The notes: a model not told the origin generated them from the sequence alone. A DNA stretch of 64,000 nt from Bidens hawaiensis (GCA_021521415.1 JAIQDT010005783.1:62001-126000), one strand, 5' to 3'; positions 11,089 to 20,957 are shown, numbered from the stretch's first letter. Numbers and translations: made by a program.

Positions 11089-12878
11089 TTACTTCTTACT
11101 CGGGCCTTGGATGTCTCGAACGGGTGCTTTTCCATCGTCCGGTTTTCCATTTTTTACCAAGTGTCTGAGCTTTCCGGATTTCACAGCCGTCTCTATTTCG
11201 TTTTTCAATGATCTAAATTCATTCGTATTATGACAAATGTCGTCATGATACGAATAGTGTTTGGTAGCATCCAAGAACGATCTTTTTGTTAGTGGCTGTG
11301 GTAGTGAGAATTTCAACGGGAGTCTTTGAAAGAGGAGTCCAATTGTTGGGACCTCGGCTTGCGGGTCCTGCTTTGTTCTTGTTGCCTATAAGGGATCTTG
11401 CATTAAATGGTTTTAACACTTCCGCACTTGGCTGAAGCCTTGACCAGATAGGTCCTTTCGCCTGTCTATTAGTTCTCGGATTCTGAAATTCAACTTTAAA
11501 TTTTTGCTTCGTGTTACCATTCCTCAATGTTTTCTCAGTGTTAGCATACACCTTTGCCGCAGTCATCAGGTCGTCCCACTCTTTTGGCATTCCATCTCTG
11601 CCCGTAAGTGTGCAGACTAAATCGTCACATTTGACGTTTTTGCGGAAGGCACCAAGAAGCATGTCTTTACTGATTCCGCCGATGTTCAAGCTATCGTCAT
11701 TGAACCTGGTGATAAAATCTTCTATGGACTCGTTATCGCGGCGGACAACATCCAAAATTTCTGATTGGTCTCGCGTATGTTTTTTCTGCTGGCTGAAGTG
11801 TTGGGAAAATTTTTTCACCAGATCGTCCCAACTGAAAATTTCACCGTTAGGTAACTTTTCAAACCACTCTCTTGCTGCCCCTGTTAGTGTCAATGCGAAC
11901 ATGTGACACCAATAGGGAAGCGTCCAACCACTAACACCACCGACCGCAATAAAGTTCTGGAGATGATCACTCGGATCAGTCATACCATTATACTTACCCA
12001 CCGATGTAGGTATTTTAGCATTAACAGGAAAGGGTGTTGTGGCAATACTTGCTATGAACTTTGATTTTTCGGCGAAAGCCGCGGGGAGATATGGTTTGGT
12101 AAAGTTTGTTCCGCATTGCTATGGTATTCGGTATGGCGGACCATGTCATGCGGACAGCTGCTTTTCCCCTGAAAACCCATCCTACTGTCCCCGGTATACA
12201 TACTGTAATCTCCCGGGTGGTAGGATGCATCGTAACCATCAAACTCGTCTAAGTAAGATGGCATCCGCATATTTATGCGAGGACGAGGACGTAGCCTCGG
12301 AAGTTCGCCAAACTCTGGTTCCGTCTGTTGACTGTAACGGGTTTGACTTCCTCACACTGTTGGTGGAGGAGAAGGAGATCCCCTAGGGGATTCCTCATAA
12401 TCCAAAGTGTGGGCCTGAAGTCGCACGTTACGTTTTCTACGCTCGTATTCAGCCACCAAACTTTGTTGTTGCACTTGGAGCCACTCTTCAGGAGTTAAGG
12501 CTCCTCTGGATCTGGAATTACGTTGATGAGATCTCGCCATGTCAGAGTCGCCTGAATCATTTTCCAGATCCAACACTGACCGCTTTCTGCGAGTTTCTTC
12601 CGTAATCCGTCAGATGTTGCCCAAATTAGAACCTTCTGGTGCCGAAGTCCGTCCCATATCCGGGGGGTGGTACCGGTTGGTACCGTGACGTTTTCTAGGG
12701 TAAAACCCCCAGGTGTTACGTCAATGTTCCGTGATCCTGGAGCTGTGACTCGCTCAAGAGTACGGCCACTTGGAGTCGTGATACGTGCAGAAACACTAAG
12801 ACCCGGAGGTGCTTCTATGTTAGTTACACGTGACTCAGTTGCAGTGGTTCCCGTCGGCCCTTCAGGAAGTTTACTCAT
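11089..12878 (-). pseudogene. Tat element gag remains
   Basis: Gag is broken into four minus-strand ORFs. The first (12878-12495) begins MSKLPEGPTG and is frame-shifted into a second (12576-12352) with LTPEEWLQVQQQ. A third (12270-12052) is a low-complexity Tyr/Asp-rich linker. The fourth (12001-11243) is the retrotransposon Gag core: YNGMTDPSDHLQNF, the WCHMFALTLTGAAREWF block and FSQHFSQQKKHTR. The following ORF (11316-11089) matches the usual 'YCxFHxDxGHxTxxC' zinc-binding stretch, but reads HYSYHDDICHNTNEF. Both outer Cys positions are replaced. Gag would form the virus-like particle and bind RNA. This copy could not do so. Confidence 0.85.
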
Positions 12879-12928
12879 ATCAAACGAACTAAAAAACCAA
12901 CGAAAACTGTTACTGTTCTAAAACAAAT

Positions 12929-12942
12929 CACGGATGGCGCCA
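12929..12942 (-). other. Primer binding site of the Tat element
   Basis: On the minus strand TGGCGCCATCCGTG lies one base after the TTTCTTCA end of the 5' LTR. TGGCGCC is the standard start of a tRNA-derived primer site in Tat elements, matching a tRNA 3' end in GGCGCCA. The exact tRNA cannot be named from 14 bases. Confidence 0.7.
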
Positions 12943-12943
12943 A

Positions 12944-13758
12944 TGAAGAAACACGGATCCACTCTCCGGGTATGGGTCCTGGATACAGTGAGTCCACAGG
13001 GTACAATACAATAATTACTACCACGGTATGAGTAAGGCTTCCTAAAGTCCAATGACCGGAACCTGCAAAACAGACACCGTGAGTCTCGTTACAGGAAGGA
13101 CAAGAGGGGGGGTCTTCCTGTAACCACCCTCCGGCGTGAGAATCAGTAACGTTCGTAAATGGAGAAAGTACTGAAATGTAAAGACTAAGTATAGTCCGAA
13201 TGTAGGTGAGTGAATGAATACCTCATACCATTTGACAAGGTATTAATAGCCGAAGGATGATGGAAGATGATTGGGGCAGCTGTCCTCTTCTAGAAGATCT
13301 TTGATAACCGCCTGGACACGTGTCTTCTTGTGATAGGTTGGGCTATACATCCCATGTGCATGGGGATAACAACCTGGACACGTGTCACCAGCTGATAGCA
13401 TGGATCGCGCCCTGACCATGTGCATGGTTATAACAACCTGGCCAGGTGTCCTTTGTTCATTGGTTAGTATGTCACGTATTCCCCAAGTAAGAATCATGAG
13501 CCTTCTTCTAGAGAGTACTTGAATGGTGACAGCTGTCCCGCAGGCACTGTCCTCCAGTTGTTATGCGGACAGATGTCTTGTCCTGCGGACGACTTCTGAG
13601 GATGCCCGGATGCTTCCGCGCGTGTTATGAGGATGTTCCTCCTCTATCGTGATATGCGGGTGACTCATGTGTCCCGCAGGTGGCTTATAAGAGGATTCTC
13701 TGTGACCCGCAGGTGATACTTAAAGGTATTTGAGTCTTTTTGATACCTTACCTCTACA
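12944..13758 (-). repeat. 5' LTR of the Tat element
   Basis: On the minus strand it begins TGTAGAGG at 13758 and ends in TTTCTTCA just before the primer site. The total is 815 bp, with TG/CA ends. It carries the same CCTGGACACGTGTC repeats as the left LTR (around 13311-13450). The TATA position reads TATTAATA (13248-13241) instead of the TATAAATA found in the left LTR. Confidence 0.88.
13241..13248 (-). promoter_or_regulatory. Altered TATA box in the 5' LTR
   Basis: The minus strand reads GGCTATTAATACC, against GGCTATAAATACC in the 3' LTR (positions 39-32). The 5' LTR drives transcription of the element, so a one-base change here may have weakened this copy. Which form is ancestral is not decidable from two copies. 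Confidence 0.5.
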
Positions 13759-14074
13759 GCATCCTTCCCTTCATCTGGTGAGTTTCTACTTCATCTGAGT
13801 TGTTGGTTTAGGTTTTATGTTGCCTAGGTAATGAGGTTCTCCGGATTTATGCTTTTGTTGTATTTCCAACCTTAATTGTTCTCGTGCTTAGTTGTTGATT
13901 AATTTCTAAAAGCTAGGGTTTACGAATACGTAGAGGCTTTGTGTTTTATGTTTCCTTTATGGAGATTTTTTTATTAATGATTTAGGTTAGCTGCCGTTTA
14001 TTAATATTAGTTGGTCATCAACAATAATACTAAAGGTTTTTTTGTGACAGAATCTAAATCTTCCAACTCTTTAT
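13759..14074. other. Non-coding flank right of the Tat element
   Basis: AT-rich sequence without a supported gene. It begins GCATCCTTCCC directly at the LTR edge. The left copy of this flank is outside the window, so the 5-bp target duplication (expected GCATC) cannot be confirmed. Confidence 0.5.
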
Positions 14075-14421
14075 TAGAGGTGGGCAAGTAAACTGGTTTA
14101 CCGAGCCGACCCAGTTGAGACGTAGGTTCAGAACGGTTTTGTAATTTTCTCCCCCAAAATCGGTTTGAAACCGTTTTACCGTATTGAAACCGGCTAAAAC
14201 CGAGCAAAAAACAGTCAACATTTGAACCAGAAACCAATTATAAACGTGTTCTGACTTTTGTCAAAACAGGTATGAAACTTTTTACCGTACTGAAACTGGC
14301 AAAAAACGATCAACATCCGAACCGGAAACCGATCATAAACTGGTTCTGACTTTTGTCAACCAATTCGAACCGGTTTCAACCCAAATCGATTTTTAGAATT
14401 AAAGCGGTTGGTGCACCTCTA
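14075..14421. mobile_element. hAT-type MITE (copy 1)
   Basis: Inverted ends TAGAGGTG...CACCTCTA enclose 347 bp rich in ACCGG/CCGGTTT motifs. The flanking 8-mers CTCTTTAT (14067-14074) and CTTTTCAT (14422-14429) match at 6 of 8 positions, as expected of an aged 8-bp hAT target duplication. A second copy with the same ends lies at 24241-24516. Confidence 0.75.
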
Positions 14422-14976
14422 CTTTTCATTAGTGGAATATTATTTGAGAGAAAAGAGTTTGTGTCTAAAGAGTTCAAACATACAGCATGTTTATTTTTAG
14501 TAAATATTGATGTACAGCTTATTTTTATAGGTCTTGATTGAAGTTGGCTCCCTTTGTTATGTTCAGGGTACGCTTTTCGAATTCAGAAACTTTATATTTG
14601 TTGATTTTTTTTCAGTACTTTTGCATTCGTTATGTCTGTTACTTAAGCTGAACTATAGACTTTCGTTTTGTTTGTTTTTTATTATAAGATCTGCAAGAGA
14701 GTTATGCCTGCGAGCGCGCAGACATAAACTCTTAAAGACCGTTTGTTAAAAAAAAGATCTTAAAAGTACTTCTATTGTCTTAAACAATAAGCAATATCCA
14801 ATGTCTTCACATCTCATTCGAATACCCAACATCATCTTCAAACCATAAAAGCATATACCCCTGCATCTTCACCGGACACCACCCTAAAAACATACACACC
14901 GTCACCGCAGCACCGTCACCGGACACCGCCGCACCGTCACCGGATCTTCGACGGTCACTGGACACCGCCGCAATCG
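14422..14976. other. Non-coding region with a CACCGTCACCGG minisatellite
   Basis: No supported gene. Around 14897-14970 the motif CACCGTCACCG(G) or CACCGCCG recurs several times, giving a GC-rich island in AT-rich DNA. Short ORFs here have no recognisable domain. Confidence 0.45.
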
Positions 14977-16876
14977 AGACCTGTCACACCCTGACTTACG
15001 GCATAGGCGTGTGACCAACAGTTGGTACCGGTTTTGTAAATGTATCAGAGTTTAGCGGAATTCTTTAAAAATTATATTTTGAAATAAAGCTTTATTTATA
15101 ATAAAATATTAATATATCTTTTATCAGAGTTTGTTTTTATCGGAAGACTTTTAAAAATATTTATTATAAAATATTTATATACTTTTGAAATCATTATTAA
15201 TAAAATATAATTTCTTTTGTTTGAAAAAGCTTCTCGGGTAATAAATACCCAAGTATTTATTTTATAAATCTTTGTTTAAATCCTGTTGTTTTAATAATTT
15301 AAAACAATGAGCCATCTCTACCTTGCGAACATCCACTTCATGAATGGCTCCAATTCTTGATATTGTAATTTCCTGAAATGTTAGAAAATACGTCAGCGAT
15401 ATGCTGGTGAATACGCTGACGCTAAAAATATTTTCTTTTACTTTATTACCCCTCGAGGGTTACGCAAGCATCGGCCCATCTTGGCTTAGGAATAACAAAG
15501 TTAAAACAACATCATTATAAACTTGAGTCTCTACACTAGGTCACCTCAGCAAAACACCGCAACGTTTCGACATAACTTAGGTACCATAAATATACACATG
15601 ATCAGTCTCACTCGGACATAACTTAGGTCTGGCCCATCGTGGCTGGAGGTCGTGACCAAGCGTGGTGCGATGTGCCCACCGCATTTTACCACATATGTAA
15701 GGATCCAGACAAACGTATACTACAGCCTAAGGGCTAGGCTTAATACTCTTATTTACAATGTTTTTAGAGACACTTAGTCTCATGTAAAGTTTTTCACATA
15801 ATCAAGTTGACTCGTTTGAAAACAAGTTTGTAAAAGTGGGTCGTATTCACCTTTTGATTTGGATCGGCTTCAAACACCGTCCGAGGGTCTTTCCCGTTAC
15901 TACCTCGCACCTACAGTACGAGTATAGCCTTTTCTTTTGGATCAGTTTCAATACACTGTCCGATGGTCTTTCCCACTTCTTTGTTATCTCGCACCTATAG
16001 TACGAGTATAACTTTTTGTTAGTCAGATATACAATCCGGCTTAAGACATCTAGTCTCTTTTGTAAAATCTTTACCTCGATTTTAATTTCTTTATGAACAT
16101 TTAGTTCAAAACATCTTTTCTTTATTTTTAAACCTTTAGTTTAAAATATTATTTCTTTCCTTTATTTTATAAGTTAAAACTCTTTCTTTTTAACTAATTT
16201 CTTTCACAAGATAAACATTTAGTTTAACTTGTTTTCTTTTTCTTAAACTCTACGTTTCTTCTTTATTAAGAAACGTATATTTTTCTTTTACTTATTATTT
16301 AAGAATAATAAACTTAAATAATATTTTCAACTATAACTATCTTCTGCTATCCTTTTCCTTTTCTTTTTATAATATGTTTGAACCTATAGTTCAAATCATA
16401 TATCTCTTATTCTTATATTCGGACCTTTAGTCCATCATGTTTTCGTTGCTAAAATCTACGTTTAACAACGTATATCATTTAGTTTAATATTAATAATTAT
16501 AAACAATATATAATATTTTTATCTTTATTTATTAATAAAGATTCTTTTATTATTTCATTATTCTTTTTTTTTATATTATTATTTTAAATAATAATCATTC
16601 TTTATTTATAATAAAGATTTTATACTTTTATCTTTATCTTTATACTTTCTTTGTTTTATTTTCTTTTTGTTTATTTTCGAAGTATTGACTATACCCTTAA
16701 CTAGGGTCTAAGCCTTTATTATTTTGTTAATATTTTATTCGGGGCATTATGCCTACCTTGTTCGGCTTATTATTTTATGAACTCACGGGCAGCACTTCGA
16801 CGTTGGCACGTATATTGAGAATCTTGATCAACACCTCCTTGGCACGCAAATCGAGACGCGTCGTTCTTCAAGTCTC

Positions 16877-17020
16877 GTCGGTACGCACTTCGGGGCGGGT
16901 CGTCGGTTCGTTTCAGGTCGGCACGTACTTCGAGGCGGAACTTCGGGTTTTACCGGGTCGGCGCGTACTTCGAGGCGGAACGTCGGGTCGTACCGGGTCG
17001 GCACGTACTTCGAGGCGATG
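16877..17020. repeat. 40-bp GC-rich minisatellite inside the solo LTR
   Basis: GTCGGCACGTACTTCGAGGC-type units start at 16877 (degenerate), 16917, 16957 and 16997, a 40-bp period. In the minus-strand reading this lies just downstream of the TATA box, that is in the R/U5 leader. Confidence 0.8.
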
Positions 17021-17207
17021 TTGTAGGTATGTCGGGGTATCGTTGGTTTATTAGTAGGTAAAATGTCGGAGTTTTATGGTCACGGAAAACGAGGTGTTCG
17101 GTACACAATTAACGAGGTGGTGGGAGTTTATTTTCTAGAGAGAGAAAGTATTTTAGAGAGAGTGAAATGTGTGAATGATGTGTGTGAAATGAATGTGTGG
17201 AGGCCGC

Positions 17208-17215
17208 TATTTATA
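17208..17215 (-). promoter_or_regulatory. TATA box of the solo LTR
   Basis: The minus strand reads TATAAATAGCGGCC, followed after about 30 bases by a CA/CT-rich leader (CACACATTCATTTC and CTCTCTCTAAAA). This resembles plant LTR promoters. Confidence 0.65.
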
Positions 17216-17231
17216 GACATTTTCCTGGGAC

Positions 17232-17541
17232 CCATCGCGATACGCGATGGTCCTTGATCATGCCATCGCGTATCGCGATGTAGGCATGATGACTCACAGG
17301 TAGGTTTGCCACGTGGCTCCACTTGGCAGACGCGGTGCCACGTGGCGAGCTTTATGCCACGTTGTGACACGTGGCAGGACACGTATCACACCGTCATGGC
17401 TTTATGACACGTTGTGACACGTGGCATGACACGTGTCACAACGTCATGGCTTTATGACACGTGTCACAACGTCATGGCTTTATGACACGTGGTAGGACAC
17501 GTGTCACCGTGTCAGACCTCGTCATCGCGATACGCGATGAC
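17232..17541 (-). promoter_or_regulatory. G-box and CGCG palindrome array in the U3 of the solo LTR
   Basis: Eight CACGTG boxes start at 17310, 17339, 17368, 17418, 17430, 17458, 17486 and 17498. They are mostly 28-29 or 12 bp apart and sit in a repeated GACACGTGTCACAACGTCAT context. Palindromes of the type CATCGCGATACGCGATG lie at 17232-17250, 17263-17280 (inverse form) and 17521-17541. The array ends about 17 bp upstream of the TATA box in minus sense. CACGTG is the core site for plant bZIP and bHLH factors. An enhancer role is inferred. Confidence 0.65.
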
Positions 17542-17691
17542 GTTTGGTCTATGGCCGTCGCGTATCCCGATCGGGCCAGGTGACAAATATTTTCATTTTT
17601 GATTTTTAAGTTTAAAATTTTGTTATTTTTGGTCCTTTTTCTTTTTGAACTTGGTATCTTTGACCCGTTATTAAAGTGATGTTACAAGACC

Positions 17692-18900
17692 TAATGTTCA
17701 ATCGATTATCACAAATCTCCACATCACCATACGATTATCACAAATCTACAAATCAATTATACAATTGAAAGCCAAATCATAACTTACCAGCTTTTAGGCA
17801 ACCCTATATAACCTCTACAAATCGTGATCGAGGACCGAATGTTCCAAAGATTTTCTTCATCGCAGGGAAGAAACTCTACAAATACCCACCCACATCCCAA
17901 ATTAAAACTAATCAAACTCAGATTCTGATGGGTTCCTCGAGAAGCAATTGATTGGAATACATGTTGATGAGTGATGTATTGATGCAGAATGAAATTGGAG
18001 GAGATGTTAATAATTATTATTATTGATTTGAGAATGAAACATATTTGGTAAAAGAAAGAGATGAAAATATGGGTAGTTTTATATTGAAAGAGGAGAGCTC
18101 TGCTTAACTTGTGAAACAAACAGTATTATATTTTCAGATTACAGATATTCAGACCACATCTTCAGGTTGCAGACATAAAATCAGATGAAATCATATTGCA
18201 GACATTTTTTGTCTTCAAAAACAAACAACACCTTAATGTAAAATGAATTTGTTTTTAAAGTTTAGTCAAAGAGTATTGTTTGTTGAAAAGTTGTGTTTTA
18301 GGCGTTCACTACATGTCTACATGTAGTTGTTTAGAGTTTTTAAGTTACCACGCTTTTGCCATCTATGGATACTAACGAGCCTCAGTCTTCACGAAAAAGA
18401 CCTAGATCAAGCTCAGCTTCTAACTCACGTTTAGTAAATGTTCCAGATTCGGTATTAGATAATCATGTTGTAGACAATCATAAAAGTGTTGTTTTGGGTC
18501 AACGAGTAATATCGCAGAACTCAACTCATATTTTTGGGTAACAGAAGGGAAGTTCAACAATTATATTTAGTTGCCACCGAGTCCAAAGAATAACAACACT
18601 TAACATCAATAACGCCTTATATTGTAGAAACGCTTCACTTACCGAAGAACAACTAACATCAAGCACAAATCACATGATATGTAGCTGCTATTTTCTGAAC
18701 ATAATAGTCTTCACCCCAACGGTAGTCAACAACTATTAGCAGCCACCATTTAAATAATTTACATTTTTGTAATATGAATGTTGGGATGATAACCTTAATT
18801 ATTCTATATAACTAACTATGTCTTTTCTAATGTTTGACGTCCAACAAGTCTTTTATACTTAGTAATAACTGTCAACATCCACAGTTAGTCTAATATTTAT
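17692..18900. other. Non-coding region between the solo LTR and a Helitron-like end
   Basis: AT-rich. A short ATG ORF (about 18365-18541) encodes MDTNEPQSSRKRPRSSSASN and about 38 more residues, with a basic Ser-rich start, but no domain is recognised. It may be a transposase remnant. No other gene is supported. Confidence 0.35.
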
Positions 18901-18901
18901 C

Positions 18902-18932
18902 GCTCGACGCAACGCGCCGGGTCATTATCTAG
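18902..18932 (+). mobile_element. Helitron-like 3' terminus
   Basis: ACGCAACGCGCCGGG followed by TCATTAT and CTAG, then T. GC-rich sequence ending about 10 bases before CTAG/T is the signature of plant Helitron 3' ends. The hairpin is imperfect and no matching 5' TC end was identified. Confidence 0.45.
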
Positions 18933-18968
18933 TTTATGTTAAAAATCATACCCTCATAAAGTTACCAT

Positions 18969-19148
18969 TATATACAAAATCTTTTCATTTAATACGATAT
19001 GATTTAGGTATGTTGCACGTCTTTTCATAAGCATAAAGTGAATTCAAATCCTTATCTTTATATACCAAATATTATCATTTAATACGATATGATTTTTATA
19101 TGATGCACGTCTTTTCACAAGCATAAAAGTGAATTCAAATCCTTATAA
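18969..19148. repeat. 90-bp tandem duplication
   Basis: Two copies, 18969-19058 and 19059-19148, share TTTAATACGATATGATTT, the GCACGTCTTTTCA block and GAATTCAAATCCTTAT. The second copy abuts the MITE at 19149. Confidence 0.7.
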
Positions 19149-19455
19149 GGCTACGTGTAGTTGAGAGACTATAATTTGGGGCGTTTTGCACCGTGTGTCG
19201 CCCAGTCAGCAAATTATGAGAATTTGTTTTTGTGGTGTAATGGTGTAAGGGCTACAATAATATATATATATATATGTATGTATATGTATATATATACCAC
19301 ACACATATTAATAAAATATTAATATTCTTCAAACCTTTCCAGGCGACAAATAGTCCCCGCCCCTGCCCCATTTCGCCCCAATTTCGCCCAGGGGGCGGTG
19401 TTCCACCCTAATTTCGCCCCAAATTCGCCCACTTTCTCGCCCAATACGTTTGGCC
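19149..19455 (-). mobile_element. 307-bp Harbinger-type MITE, flanked by TAA
   Basis: Read on the minus strand it starts GGCCAAACGTATTGGGCG and ends in CTACACGTAGCC, bounded by TAA at 19146-19148 and 19456-19458. Internal GGGCGAAATTGGGGCG and TTGTCGCCTGG blocks, and the GACTGGGCGACACACGG block, match the elements at 59137-62430. It is therefore a short deletion derivative of that family. A (TA)n microsatellite lies inside at about 19258-19300. Confidence 0.8.
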
Positions 19456-19458
19456 TAA

Positions 19459-20036
19459 GCGTAAGATTTAATGGATATAAGGTGTTAAAAAAAGAAAAAA
19501 GTTTTAAAAAATGTGTAAAAAAAAAACATGTTAGGGAATGTTCCCTTTTTGTCACTGAACATTTACGACTGTATTTTATCAAAACTTCGATTTGGTTAAG
19601 GTATAATAAGTTATTTGCTTTAAATTATAAGTGTGCTTATAATAAAATTATCACGTACAGTTTAATAATACATAGGTAAAAGGTGAATAAGGTAGGTTGA
19701 CGTTTTACGAGATTAAAATATTAAACTTTTAAGATTTTTTCATATTGTAATTGAATATGGTTTTTTTTACAACTAACTCACACGCCTCTAAATTTTTTTC
19801 TTAGCCTTACATCATTTACCTACAATAGGACTGAACTCTCCCCATTTAAGAGCGGATATATCATTTCAACACCTAGTTACCATTAGGCTAAACGCTATTT
19901 TTTATATTATATTTGTTTTTAGTAACATTTTCAAATCAGAATTATTAATTTACAAACTACAAAGAATTAGCTATCTGAAAAAAAAATAATAAATTAAATG
20001 CATTAATTTATTATAGTAATTATACCTCAAAAGTGA
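19459..20036. other. Upstream region of the MADS-box gene
   Basis: AT-rich, non-coding. No ATG is in frame with the MADS domain here, and a TGA stop at 20034-20036 closes that frame just before 20037. No clear TATA box at a suitable distance was identified. Confidence 0.4.
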
Positions 20037-20120
20037 GTGTACAGAAATCCTATAAATATACATGATAACAAAACTAAGAGATCATATTCCCAAACACTTG
20101 TTTCTTCCATACCAATAGCT

Positions 20121-20630
20121 ATAGAGAACACAAGCAAAACAAGAGGTCGCCAAAAGTTGAGGATGAAATTCATCGACGGCAAGAATCGCAGTGTGACATT
20201 CTCAAAATGTCGTGACGAGGTCTATAAGAGAGCTTGTGAACTTTGCATCCTAACTGGTATTGACATAGCAATACTCATAACCACTCTATCCGGTAAAAAC
20301 CACTCTTTCGTTCACCCTAATAACGAGATTGTGAAAACTCAGTTTTCCCAACAAACCACATTGCCAAAAGGTATTCTCGAGTCCCATCGCAGGGTTCGTT
20401 TCGAACATCTTGCCCAACAACTTGAAGAGGTGTATGAAGACATTGAACTTGAGGTGCAACGCGCTAGTTCTTTGAACGAAATGAGAGCTAGTAGGGCTGA
20501 CAACGTGTGGGAAGTGTCGATAGACGAGCTTTCACCTTTTGAAGCTCAGAATGTGAAGGAACAATTGTACGAATTGCAAGACCGGATTTATAGTATCCAA
20601 AATGAAGAGTATCGACTCCATTCGACTTAA
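20121..20630 (+). CDS. Type I (M-alpha) MADS-box transcription factor, start codon probably lost
   Basis: The reading frame encodes a MADS domain (about 58 residues from KTRGRQKLRMKFIDGKN, through TFSKCRDEVYKRACELCILTGIDIAIL, to SFVHPN). A C-terminal helical region follows (RVRFEHLAQQLEEVYEDIELE and VKEQLYELQDRIYSIQ). One exon, no K domain and this length are typical of M-alpha genes (AGL29/AGL61/AGL62 group), nuclear DNA-binding regulators often active in gametophyte and endosperm. The usual start, Met followed by a few polar residues and KTRGRQK, corresponds here to ATA (20121-20123) followed by GAG AAC ACA AGC. The first in-frame ATG is 20163, inside the domain. No upstream in-frame ATG exists after the stop at 20034. 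Either the gene lost its start, or an unseen upstream exon supplies one. An AATAAA-like signal lies near 20690. Confidence 0.75.
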   Translation: MENTSKTRGRQKLRMKFIDGKNRSVTFSKCRDEVYKRACELCILTGIDIAILITTLSGKNHSFVHPNNEIVKTQFSQQTTLPKGILESHRRVRFEHLAQQLEEVYEDIELEVQRASSLNEMRASRADNVWEVSIDELSPFEAQNVKEQLYELQDRIYSIQNEEYRLHST

Positions 20631-20957
20631 TTCATTGTAATTCGATCTTAGGATGTGCCGAGTTATAATATTTTATTATTGCTTTGTAAATAAATGAGTT
20701 ATTTTATTAAATTTTTTTCTATGAATTGTTCATCATGATGGAGATGCTAAATCCTGAAACTTGAACATTTAAAGAATTCAAAATATTGTAACGAAATAAA
20801 TATATACTCCGTAAAAGCTAGTTGTAAAATTTGTTGAATCTGGTCGGCAGTCTGCTTTTTTTTTATAATTTGTTGAATTTTTTAAAATAGCATGTCTCTG
20901 AATTCCATAATGTCATAAAGGGGTGCATTTTAAAAACAAACGCATCTTAATACAATA
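20631..20957. other. 3' flank of the MADS-box gene
   Basis: Non-coding and AT-rich. It holds the likely 3' untranslated region and an AAATAAATGAG polyadenylation-like motif near 20688. Confidence 0.4.

Larger units (their letters stand above)
1..13758 (-). mobile_element. Tat-lineage Ty3/gypsy LTR retrotransposon (left end outside window)
   Basis: Two near-identical direct repeats flank gag-pol remains read right to left: 1-548 (the 3' LTR, cut by the window edge) and 12944-13758 (the 5' LTR). The gene order gag, protease, RT, RNase H, integrase fits Ty3/gypsy. An extra archaeal-type RNase H block (FTDGASSSEGCGAG) at the start of the last pol ORF points to the Tat lineage (Tat, Retand, Grande, Ogre). 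About 6.8 kb between integrase and the 3' LTR holds two genes on the opposite strand; antisense or extra ORFs in this place are known from Tat elements such as Grande. All coding parts carry frameshifts or stops, so this copy is not autonomous. The two LTRs differ at about 20 of 548 compared positions by eye, which suggests an older insertion than the element at 28982-41712. The target duplication cannot be tested because the left edge is off-window. Confidence 0.9.
14977..17691 (-). mobile_element. Large solo LTR with 5-bp target duplication AGACC
   Basis: A 2705-bp unit at 14982-17686 starts TGTCACACCC and ends GATGTTACA. It is bounded by AGACC at 14977-14981 and again at 17687-17691. It contains no gag, pol, primer site or second LTR, which fits recombination between two LTRs leaving one. 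The only convincing promoter is on the minus strand: TATAAATA at 17215-17208, followed by a CT-rich leader. I therefore read it as a minus-oriented LTR with U3 at 17686-17220 and a long R/U5. The lineage is unknown; TGTCACACC/TGTTACA ends are common among chromovirus LTRs. Confidence 0.85.

Noticed and set aside
16749..17054. 101-codon Arg/Ser/Gly-rich ORF in the solo LTR
   Set aside because: It is produced by the 40-bp minisatellite and adjoining GC-rich repeats. There is no domain and no promoter on that strand.
17232..17541. CRISPR-like repeat array
   Set aside because: Spacing is irregular, units are palindromic transcription-factor-like sites, and the sequence is a plant LTR.
14690..18235. 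One MITE split by the solo LTR (GCAGACATAAA motifs near 14720 and 18165)
   Set aside because: The shared motif is short and the ends do not align as inverted repeats beyond about 11 bp.
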